From positions 638,274-702,273 of the forward strand of contig NZ_KK073768.1 in the NCBI RefSeq assembly GCF_000582685.1: a stretch of 64,000 nucleotides of DNA, read 5' to 3'. Both the position numbers and the translations under genes were made by a program. This document shows positions 34,362 through 41,894 of the stretch, piece by piece (the first letter of the stretch is position 1; each line of letters begins with the position of its first letter). Under the pieces are notes generated by a model. The model worked only from the letters and a program-made list of their open reading frames with translations. It was not told the DNA's origin and did not search any database. Source of the stretch: [Scytonema hofmanni] UTEX 2349. Its GTDB lineage: Bacteria > Cyanobacteriota > Cyanobacteriia > Cyanobacteriales > Nostocaceae.

Positions 34362-35180
34362 ATGTACAAAAAAGCTTACGGGGTTATTGAAACTTTATCA
34401 CCCCTACATGTTGGTGCAACTGCGGGAGAAGAAGCTGGTAATTTAAACTTGATTTTCCGCGAACAATTTACCCAAACAGGTATTGTTCCCGGTAGTTCGG
34501 TACGCGGTCGTTTTCGTGCAGATATGCGTCAACATACTGGCGAAACTGAGACTAATTACTGGTACGGTGAAGGTGCTGCTTCCGAACAGTCAAACATTAA
34601 TAACGAGTCAATCATTAAATTTGAACATGCTTCGATAGTTTGGCTTCCCGTATTTTGTCCCGGTCAACCGATTGTATGGGTAACTTGTCCCTATTTACTT
34701 AAACGCTATAAACGTATTACAGGTAAAGACTTTGAGATTCCGGATCGCTATACTGGTTCTAGCATTTTAAAAGCACGCGAATCGCGAGGTCAGAAAACCT
34801 TATTTTTCAATTTGGGCTTTTTGACAGTTAATAAATTAGAAAACCTCAGTCATTGTTTCCCCTCTGGTAAAGAACAACCTGCGGTTGTCGTCGATGATGC
34901 TGATATTTCAATGATTCACGACATGGCATTATATCGCCAAAGTCGCGTGCGTTTGAAAGATAATGAAAAAGTCGTAGATGGTGGTGGTTTTTTCAATACC
35001 GAAGCCTTACCTGAAGGAACAATCCTGATTTTTCCCATTGCGATTAAGAAAAATAAAGATAAACCCGATGAAAAATGGGAACCATTCGGTAAAGCTAGAA
35101 AAAACGAAGCAGAAATGTATCTTGGTGGGTTAGAATCCATCGGTTTTGGACATTGCGTTATCACTTTGGAGGGGGTATAA
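34362..35180 (+). CDS. cmr4: Type III-B RAMP protein Cmr4 (Cas7-like backbone)
   Basis: The ATG at 34362 gives 272 residues beginning MYKKAYGVIETLSPLHVGA, the Cas7/Cmr4 opening. Cmr4 polymerises along the crRNA and cuts target RNA every six bases through an Asp near residue 26-31. The Gly-rich loop is VPGSSVRGRFRADMR. In the segment following LHVGA the typical IDLPIQRE-like stretch reads GNLNLIFRE, so the catalytic Asp may be replaced by Asn. This rests on an eye alignment. The stop is two bases before the Cmr5 ATG. Confidence 0.85.
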   Translation: MYKKAYGVIETLSPLHVGATAGEEAGNLNLIFREQFTQTGIVPGSSVRGRFRADMRQHTGETETNYWYGEGAASEQSNINNESIIKFEHASIVWLPVFCPGQPIVWVTCPYLLKRYKRITGKDFEIPDRYTGSSILKARESRGQKTLFFNLGFLTVNKLENLSHCFPSGKEQPAVVVDDADISMIHDMALYRQSRVRLKDNEKVVDGGGFFNTEALPEGTILIFPIAIKKNKDKPDEKWEPFGKARKNEAEMYLGGLESIGFGHCVITLEGV

Positions 35181-35182
35181 AT

Positions 35183-35611
35183 ATGACTTGGCAACCCTAT
35201 AATTTAGACCAACAAGCACAAAGTTTAGTCTTACAATATCGCGATATAGAAGGTGTAATTGGACAATCCCACAAAATGCGGACAACAGTTGCGTTTGGGT
35301 TAGAGCGGTTTTGGGGAGAACACCTGCGTTTAATAGCTAAAAATGACTCAAAAGAGCAAAATAAAGGTAAATATTGGCGCGATACATGGAAAAACTTTGC
35401 AGTCATTATGCAACCAACTGGTATATTGCTTCCTAAAGAAGAAATACAAAGTCGTGACACGAAAAAGATTCAAGAAACAGCAGAAAAGTTGTGGAATCTT
35501 CCCCTTGAAGACCAACGTATCTGTTTAGCTGTTCTCGCGCAATTCTGCGACAGCTTAGTGTGGTGGACTCAGAGATATAAGCTTCCCGGAGGTCATAATG
35601 ACGCAGAATAA
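35183..35611 (+). CDS. cmr5: Type III-B small subunit Cmr5
   Basis: The ATG at 35183 gives 142 residues, all alpha-helical, with RTTVAFGLERFWGEHLRLI and WRDTWKNFAVIM. Size, helical composition and position between Cmr4 and the next RAMP gene fit the Cmr5 small subunit. The sequence is weakly conserved between Cmr5 proteins, so the call leans on context. The 3' end overlaps the next gene by 14 bases; that gene's start follows CCCGGAGGTCATA, a good RBS. Confidence 0.75.
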   Translation: MTWQPYNLDQQAQSLVLQYRDIEGVIGQSHKMRTTVAFGLERFWGEHLRLIAKNDSKEQNKGKYWRDTWKNFAVIMQPTGILLPKEEIQSRDTKKIQETAEKLWNLPLEDQRICLAVLAQFCDSLVWWTQRYKLPGGHNDAE

Positions 35612-37268
35612 CCCCAATAATAACGCCAACGAAGTCCCCTTGATGTTTCAAGCGCAGATTTCTGGACGGGGGCAAACTCAATATATCGGGGACACCACCA
35701 ATATCAAACGCTGGGTTAAGGAATGGAAAGAGGGTGCTGAAAATCAATCTCCGACGTTTATCTCCCAAGAACACAGTAAAATATTCCAAACAAAAAAATA
35801 TAAAATTACCTGGCGAATTGTTTCTAATAGCGGACAGGATGAAGATATTATTCGTCCAGTAATTGCAGCAGGGGGATTTCCTTATTATCCCGGTGCAAGT
35901 ATGAAAGGTGCGTTTTTACGTGCTTGCACTCCAGAACAAAAAAAACGCTATTGCGGGGGAAATACTTCAGATAATCAAACTCAACCTGGTATTTTGCGTT
36001 TTCACGGTGGATATCCCCAAGATGATACTTGGAAGGAAACAGAATTAGTAGATGTTATCCATCCCCAACAAGATTGGCAAGTAAAAGAAAATAATCATAA
36101 AAACCATTCAGCATTTTTGCAAATATCCCTTTATCAACCAACTTTGATTTTTGGTATTTCTAGTACCATTAAGTTAAAAGAAGATGAAACTGAATGGAAT
36201 ACAATTTGGGGTATCTGGGAAAAAGCTTTAGAGAAAGGAATTGGTTGCCGTGTCAGTGCAGGTTACGGTCAACCTGTAAAACACCCAGAAACTAAATTAG
36301 TAACAGTCGGATTATCGGGACAAGGATTAGCATCGAAGCTGATTGATGATGTTGGCGAATTTCGTCCAAACATGTTTAAAGCAGCATTACGCGGTCATAC
36401 ATTGCGGTTATTTAGCGGTGTCACCAATGAACAAACCGCTGAAGAATTAACCCGCGAACTTTGGGGAGGATTTGCAGATAAAAATGCCGTTGTGGGACTT
36501 TTAGGAATCGCGTTTAATCCACTGGAACTAGATATTGATTCCTACAGATACAATAATTCTTACATGCCAACATATGAATTGACTGAAGGAGTATTAAATA
36601 TCCTTTGTTTGCGTCAAGTCCCTGACGATGAAAGAGATAAGTTAAAAAAACTAGCTATTCAACTAGTTAAATTTTCGATGCTTTTAGGCGGTTTTGGTAA
36701 ATCTTGGCGAAGAGTAGACCATCGCTTAGTATTTGAAGATTATTTAGAAGGGAATAGAAAACCGATGATAGGTTGTCATTGGGAATTTGTAGATAAATCT
36801 AAAAACTTCTACATTTCAATAAGGAATCTAAATAGCATCACAAATTTCTTAAATTTTCTCGATAAATCGATTAAAGAGTGGGTAGAATCAAGAGGAAGAA
36901 ATCTTAATTACCAACATAGTAACTGGCGTGAAGTTTGGCATCCTCAAAAAGTAGAAGTTTGGGCACGCATCGCCGAAGATATTACAGACAGTGAAGCAGT
37001 TAAATGGTTTCACGGTAATTACGAAGAAACTAATTCAATTAAAAGCTCAGTTCTAACCGGGAAAATGAGTCAAATCGGCAGAATTTGGCATCGCATGTAC
37101 CCGCGATATATCAAACCTCAAGATGGTGATATTAAGCGCAAAGGTCAAGAATTTATAGAAATACTAACAATATTTCCTGATAATTCTGATAAAACCTGCG
37201 ACTTTCTAGACTTTTTAGATACGGATAGCAACTTTACCCAAGTTTGGAAACCAGAGGAAAAAGTATGA
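35598..37268 (+). CDS. Fused double-RAMP Cmr protein (Cmr6-like plus Cmr1-like)
   Basis: This 556-residue protein is about twice the length of a single Cmr RAMP. The N-terminal half has YYPGASMKGAFLRA and the Gly-rich motif GIGCRVSAGYGQPV, as in Cmr6. The C-terminal half has FKAALRGHTLRLFSG, ELWGGF and LLGGFGKSWRRVDH, resembling Cmr1 (normally ALRFWWR, LFG and GGxGxRxRRG). No separate cmr1 or cmr6 gene is present, so this fusion probably supplies both ends of the complex. The ATG of the next gene overlaps its stop (ATGA). Confidence 0.78.
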   Translation: MTQNNPNNNANEVPLMFQAQISGRGQTQYIGDTTNIKRWVKEWKEGAENQSPTFISQEHSKIFQTKKYKITWRIVSNSGQDEDIIRPVIAAGGFPYYPGASMKGAFLRACTPEQKKRYCGGNTSDNQTQPGILRFHGGYPQDDTWKETELVDVIHPQQDWQVKENNHKNHSAFLQISLYQPTLIFGISSTIKLKEDETEWNTIWGIWEKALEKGIGCRVSAGYGQPVKHPETKLVTVGLSGQGLASKLIDDVGEFRPNMFKAALRGHTLRLFSGVTNEQTAEELTRELWGGFADKNAVVGLLGIAFNPLELDIDSYRYNNSYMPTYELTEGVLNILCLRQVPDDERDKLKKLAIQLVKFSMLLGGFGKSWRRVDHRLVFEDYLEGNRKPMIGCHWEFVDKSKNFYISIRNLNSITNFLNFLDKSIKEWVESRGRNLNYQHSNWREVWHPQKVEVWARIAEDITDSEAVKWFHGNYEETNSIKSSVLTGKMSQIGRIWHRMYPRYIKPQDGDIKRKGQEFIEILTIFPDNSDKTCDFLDFLDTDSNFTQVWKPEEKV

Positions 37269-38905
37269 GTATTTGGATTGTGACTACTGGTAATAGCGAT
37301 GTTATTCTCAAGGATGATAAGAACTGGGGTAAACCTGAATTTTATCAAAAAGTTAGGAATGATTTAGAGTGTAAAGAATTTTCTCAACCTGACCGCATTG
37401 ATAAGGATAAAAAACAAGCAGGTTACACCGCACCGGCAAGAGTTTTAGGTCGGGTATATGAAAATCATTCTAATTCTTATGACTCGGATTTAGATTTTCC
37501 ACTACTCAATACTTTTCGTGAATATTTTAAAGTTAATAATATTATATTAGAGAGAGTAATTGTACTTTTAACCAACCAAGAAAATATTTTTGAAGAAGAA
37601 CAAAGATGTTATAAAAAAAGTCCGTATTGGCAGGATACTTTAACATTAAAACCAATCTTAGAATGGTTTTTCCGAGAAAAGGTTAAAAATTTTAATTTAA
37701 AATATGATTTTTTAGAATTAGCACCAACATCAGGTCAAGGTTTAGACCATTGGAATGAAACTTATAAATTAGTTGCCAATACTTTAGAAAATATAAAATA
37801 TAATCCATCAAAACCTGTATATATAAGCCATCAAGCCGGGACACCTGCAATCTCTTCTGCTGTACAATTTGTGGGTTTGAACAAATTTAAAAAAGTTAAA
37901 TTTGTTCTGAGCAATCAATATTATGATATTAAATATAATCAAGAATTGCGAGCAGAAGAAGTCGAATACTCCCAGCAATCTGAATCTCCAGAAGTTGAAT
38001 ACACCCAGCAAGCAAAGCAAGAAGAAGTTAGTAGTATAAATTCTGAATATTGGCGCGGTATCCAAATTCAAAAGGCAAAGCAATTAATTACTAGTGGTTT
38101 TCCTGGTGCAGCATTAAAAATGCTAGATGGGATAGAACGAATTCAACCAGAACTTGATAAAATCAAAATAATGGTAAATTTTTTCAATCTTTATAGTGTT
38201 GATAAAAATAGTAGTAAGGATTTTGAAATTGATAACGCCAGTCAGAGAATTGTTGATAGCTTAGAGTTAATAAGCTTTTTCTTCAATCAAAATAATTATT
38301 TACAAGGAATTTCTTTACTTGCAGCGGCACAAGAAACTTTTTTGAAGGTTGCAATTATTCATGAAACAGCTAAAATTAGCAATCAATATCGCGGTGTAGC
38401 TGCATCCAAATTAATTCGATGGACTTGTCAAGGATTATTTTTAATTAATGATTATGAAGTAGGAAACAAACTAAAACTTACAAAAAGTGATAATCTAGAG
38501 AATACTAAAAATCAAATATTGACTTTATTAAATTTTCCAGTTGCTAAACACACTATTAGCTATTATTTATATAATCGTAAAAACGATGGAGCATTAGAAT
38601 TTACTCGTTTTGGAATGTTGGAGTGGCTACGTGCATTAAATAGCAATTTTAAGCCTTGGGCACATTTAGGGGAATCTGACCTACGCAATCAAATAATGCA
38701 CAATCTACGCGGGGTGGAAGATAGCGATGTAATTGAATATTTATTAGGGTATCCGAAAACAAAACCTAGCGTTACTAACGTGATGGAAACTTATCACAAT
38801 CATGTAAAAACACCCTTCTTAGAGGCTATTGATGTTCTCAAACTGCCATGCGATCGCACTAAGCTTCGCAAGCGATTGCAAGAAATTGTAGATTCTTTAG
38901 TATAA
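37265..38905 (+). CDS. CARF-HEPN cOA-activated RNase candidate
   Basis: The ATG at 37265 overlaps the preceding stop and gives 546 residues. The N-terminus SIWIVTTGNSDVIL and the later segment HQAGTPAISSAVQF match the two nucleotide-contacting strands of CARF domains (Csm6/Csx1 type). A long linker with repeated EVEYSQQ/EVEYTQQ follows. The C-terminal helical domain has RNQIMH (Arg474, His479), the Rx4H motif of HEPN ribonucleases. It would be switched on by cyclic oligoadenylates made by Cas10. The exact family (Csx1, Csm6 or other) cannot be fixed by eye. Confidence 0.78.
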   Translation: MSIWIVTTGNSDVILKDDKNWGKPEFYQKVRNDLECKEFSQPDRIDKDKKQAGYTAPARVLGRVYENHSNSYDSDLDFPLLNTFREYFKVNNIILERVIVLLTNQENIFEEEQRCYKKSPYWQDTLTLKPILEWFFREKVKNFNLKYDFLELAPTSGQGLDHWNETYKLVANTLENIKYNPSKPVYISHQAGTPAISSAVQFVGLNKFKKVKFVLSNQYYDIKYNQELRAEEVEYSQQSESPEVEYTQQAKQEEVSSINSEYWRGIQIQKAKQLITSGFPGAALKMLDGIERIQPELDKIKIMVNFFNLYSVDKNSSKDFEIDNASQRIVDSLELISFFFNQNNYLQGISLLAAAQETFLKVAIIHETAKISNQYRGVAASKLIRWTCQGLFLINDYEVGNKLKLTKSDNLENTKNQILTLLNFPVAKHTISYYLYNRKNDGALEFTRFGMLEWLRALNSNFKPWAHLGESDLRNQIMHNLRGVEDSDVIEYLLGYPKTKPSVTNVMETYHNHVKTPFLEAIDVLKLPCDRTKLRKRLQEIVDSLV

Positions 38906-38989
38906 ATCAATCGTCGAGACTGCGCTACTTGGGGTGGAATACCTGCCAATACGGTTCATTTAAGGATTTTTGGTATTGATTTCGGCATA

Positions 38990-39016
38990 TAGAGACGTAG
39001 CAATGCTACGTCTCTA
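38990..39016. repeat. Palindrome TAGAGACGTAGCA-A-TGCTACGTCTCTA
   Basis: Thirteen-base arms; same family as 6637-6665. Confidence 0.88.
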
Positions 39017-39271
39017 CAGAGGTTTTCGGGCTTAACACCAAGCGTATTGCACTATAGAGGATTGTGGCATATGCCCGTAAATGCGCTTTTTTTTGAGAAA
39101 ATTCTGGAATTTAATAATGCCAGAATGAATCTAAACTTAACAGTAAATTCAACTACAAAAAACTGGAAAACTATCAAAATGCAAACAGTAAATAAAGAGC
39201 AACTTACCCCCTGTCACAGAATGCCCATTTTACGTCGCGATGACCATCAAAAAACTGCTACGGACAAAATT

Positions 39272-39742
39272 ATGCGCGGTTATATTCAAAAACTTATCAT
39301 CAGTAGCATTCCATTGTTAGCTCTGAGTTTTGGTGGAGCAATAAACTCCGTTGTTTCTGCTCAAACTTTACCAGCCAATCAACCAATGCAATTAGCGATG
39401 GATGGTTGCACTATAAGCGCATCGACAGTCACCAGTACCTATGTGATTGAGGTGTGCGTGAAATCAGATAAAAAAGGTAACATGATTTTGCAAAACCAAA
39501 AAACTGGAGAGAAGTTAACTTTGCCTGCGACACAAGTAGATAGAGATGGTAACGTATTTAGTGCTAATGTTACAAAGGCAGAACGAATTAATAATAAAGG
39601 TTTTCTTCCTTTCATTTCTCGCCAAACGACTACCTATCTTCTTGATATATCAAAAAAAGAATTCTCTATCACTAAGCAGACTAATTTACCTAATCGTAAA
39701 ACAGTGCAAGTTGAAAAGACGGGAGCTATCTTAGCAAGTTGA
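39272..39742 (+). CDS. Small exported protein, unknown
   Basis: With the ATG at 39272 the product has 156 residues and begins MRGYIQKLIISSIPLLALSF, a clear signal peptide with cleavage after VVSAQ. Earlier ATGs at 39071 and 39181 would bury it in a long polar extension. The mature protein is small and beta-rich (VIEVCVKSDKKGNMILQNQKTG), with two Cys residues early that could form a disulfide. Family not recognised. It stands between the CRISPR effector gene and a conflict-type ATPase on the other strand. Confidence 0.6.
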   Translation: MRGYIQKLIISSIPLLALSFGGAINSVVSAQTLPANQPMQLAMDGCTISASTVTSTYVIEVCVKSDKKGNMILQNQKTGEKLTLPATQVDRDGNVFSANVTKAERINNKGFLPFISRQTTTYLLDISKKEFSITKQTNLPNRKTVQVEKTGAILAS

Positions 39743-39749
39743 AAGATTG

Positions 39750-41231
39750 TCAATTTGCTACGAACTTATGCAAAGCTGTAATAAGTGCGTTGTCATGTCT
39801 GTCTGAATATTCTTGTGTTTGTGACTCTAACAGCTTTGTTTGATGACTAGCTCCTGTGTGCTTTAATATTTGTTGGCTAAAATAAAGGCGATACAACTCG
39901 CAGCTAGGAAGAGCCTGATTGCTATCTAGTTGAACCAGACCCATGCTTTCTAGTTTATAAGCAGCGATCGCGTCTAACTGATTCGAGCGATCGGCACTCA
40001 CAACTTGTTGCATAGCTGATATCAATTCGGGTTCAGCTTGAAGTAAACTCAATAGTTCTCGTAAATGCTGGCTATAAATACCCACAGGTGTAGAAGCTGT
40101 TTCTAATAACTTTTCTAGCGTCATTTCTCCCTGACATAAATGATAAAGCGCTAAACTCGTCAGATATGGATGTCCTCCCACCATTTCTTGTAAAGGTTCA
40201 AGGCTTTGCGCTCCTTGTTTTGAAGCTGCCCAAGAAAGTCCATAGCGCTGTGCTAAATTTTGTACCTGCTTCAAACTAAACGGAGGTAATGAAACTGTTA
40301 CCCCAACATTAAAAGGAGATTGGTTCAGCTTCAGCGGGATATAAATTTCTGTTGTGTGCACCACCACTAACCGCAGTTTTTGCCAAGTCTTATCTTGCTT
40401 TGACTGTTCGTGCCAATATCGCAGCATTGGTAAGAAGTCTTGGGCAATATTCGGATGTTCAAAAACTAAATTGACTTCATTCAAAGCCAAGACTATCGGA
40501 CTATCAATTTGCTCTAATATATATCCCTCAAAATAGATTTTACAGCTGACTTTGCTGCCCATTTCTGCATCCCAGTAATCATCCAAATTGGGAGCGAGGT
40601 TTAACTGCCTGCTGATATTAATGCAAAACCAACGTAAAAATTTATCCAGTGAAACAAAAACAGCTTCATCAGCTTCCTGAAAGTCCAAAGTCACAGTTTG
40701 ATAACCCTGCCCTTTAGCGTGAGCAATAATCCGGTTCAGGAGCGAACTTTTCCCCGTCTTTTTCGGTGCTTTAATCCGCATTAAGCAACCAGGGTGCATA
40801 ATTTCGCTATAAACAAGTTCTTCCATCGGAGGACGATTGATGTAGACAGGAGAATCCAGCGGCACCGGACCGCTAGGAAACTCTATCTTATTTACACCGA
40901 CTAAATCAAAAGAACTTTTTTGTACCTTGATGTCTTGTGTGAATTTTTGTTGAGTCTGGTTCTCATGTAAAACAGTTTTGTCTTTGTCTTCGAGCAATTT
41001 GCTCAATACTATATACAGATTTTTTTTTGTTATCTTCTCACCCAAAGCCTCTGAAAGCTCTTGCCATAACTCGGAGCCAACTTCCTTAATATAATCGCTA
41101 GCGTAACCCGATGCTTTTGCTATTTCACTGTAAGTTTTTCCCTGCCACGATTGACAGAGTACAAACTCCTGAATGGAATCCAGAGGCTTGTGATGTAGAA
41201 TTCTTCCTATGTCTTTGAGGAGTTCTTCCAC
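39750..41231 (-). CDS. AAA-like (AAA_35) ATPase with N-terminal vMAP-like domain
   Basis: The 493-residue protein begins with a helical domain (about 1-90; SYSEIAKASGYASDYIKEVG-like content) resembling the HTH-type N-terminus of cyanobacterial AAA-like proteins. It continues with the AAA_35 ATPase: a PVYINRPPMEELVY entry segment, Walker A APKKTGKSSLL, and Walker B ALNEVNLVFEHP. The C-terminal winged-helix part has GGHPYLTSLALYHL. Such proteins are signal-transducing ATPases near effector genes. It is convergent with the exported-protein gene. The next plus-strand genes are EACC1-like and CHAT. Confidence 0.78.
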   Translation of the reverse strand: MEELLKDIGRILHHKPLDSIQEFVLCQSWQGKTYSEIAKASGYASDYIKEVGSELWQELSEALGEKITKKNLYIVLSKLLEDKDKTVLHENQTQQKFTQDIKVQKSSFDLVGVNKIEFPSGPVPLDSPVYINRPPMEELVYSEIMHPGCLMRIKAPKKTGKSSLLNRIIAHAKGQGYQTVTLDFQEADEAVFVSLDKFLRWFCINISRQLNLAPNLDDYWDAEMGSKVSCKIYFEGYILEQIDSPIVLALNEVNLVFEHPNIAQDFLPMLRYWHEQSKQDKTWQKLRLVVVHTTEIYIPLKLNQSPFNVGVTVSLPPFSLKQVQNLAQRYGLSWAASKQGAQSLEPLQEMVGGHPYLTSLALYHLCQGEMTLEKLLETASTPVGIYSQHLRELLSLLQAEPELISAMQQVVSADRSNQLDAIAAYKLESMGLVQLDSNQALPSCELYRLYFSQQILKHTGASHQTKLLESQTQEYSDRHDNALITALHKFVAN

Positions 41232-41485
41232 GATTAAAAATTAATTAAGTAGATTTACGTATTATTTGCCTGACTGGTGTAAATATACATCTGAAAAGGA
41301 ATTATAAAAATATATCTTAAGAATGATTTACATAAACTAATAAGTATGGAGTCCTTAAATAAGGTGTTTTTGGTAAAAAGTTTGATTTTTTGGTGGTCAA
41401 TGAATAATTAATGACCAAGAAACGCCGATCGCTCTGGTGATATTATTGAAAATAAGCCTGGATTGGATATGCTTGCAGGTAAAGT

Positions 41486-41812
41486 ATGGCAGAAATTAAG
41501 TTGGTGATTGAGGGTGAAGATGCGATCGCTGCAACAGAGGAGCTTTTAGCAATTCCCGGTATCTCAGGTAACTACAAGGTTAGTGCAGAAGCACCCGAAA
41601 GAGAGGGAGTAATCGCAACTGTTGCTAGTATCGTTGGTATTGTTGGGGGAGCGATCGCTATTGCTGAACAAATCCGCAAGTGGTATCAAGAGTATAAAGC
41701 AAAACAATCTGGTAAAAGAATTGAAAAGGTGTTGATTGTGGGACGCAATGGCAGACGACTCCTTTTAGAAGATGCAACCTTGGAAGAGATTCGCCAAATT
41801 TTAGAATCGTAG
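41486..41812 (+). CDS. EACC1-like small component beside a CHAT protein
   Basis: A 108-residue protein starting MAEIKLVIEGEDAIAATEELLAI, with one membrane-like segment (VIATVASIVGIVGGAIAIAEQI) and a C-terminal beta-hairpin-like part EKVLIVGRNGRRLLLEDATLEEI. This size, the acidic N-terminus and the position upstream of a CHAT/NB-ARC gene match the effector-associated constant component 1 proteins described in bacterial conflict systems. I did not compare sequences. It may link ligand sensing to the CHAT protease. Confidence 0.55.
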   Translation: MAEIKLVIEGEDAIAATEELLAIPGISGNYKVSAEAPEREGVIATVASIVGIVGGAIAIAEQIRKWYQEYKAKQSGKRIEKVLIVGRNGRRLLLEDATLEEIRQILES

Positions 41813-41894
41813 TGACGCGATTCATCGCGTCTCCGGAATCGAGGGTGATAAACTTGAGGTAAATACTGAAGTCTCAAAGTTGTAGTGCAAGAAT

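Noticed and set aside
37244..37264. TTG start for the CARF-HEPN gene
   Set aside because: The ATG at 37265 overlaps the upstream stop and begins the conserved MSIWIVTTGN.
39047..39271. Long N-terminal extension of the 39272 exported protein
   Set aside because: It would place the signal peptide 75 residues inside; the ATG at 39272 fits.
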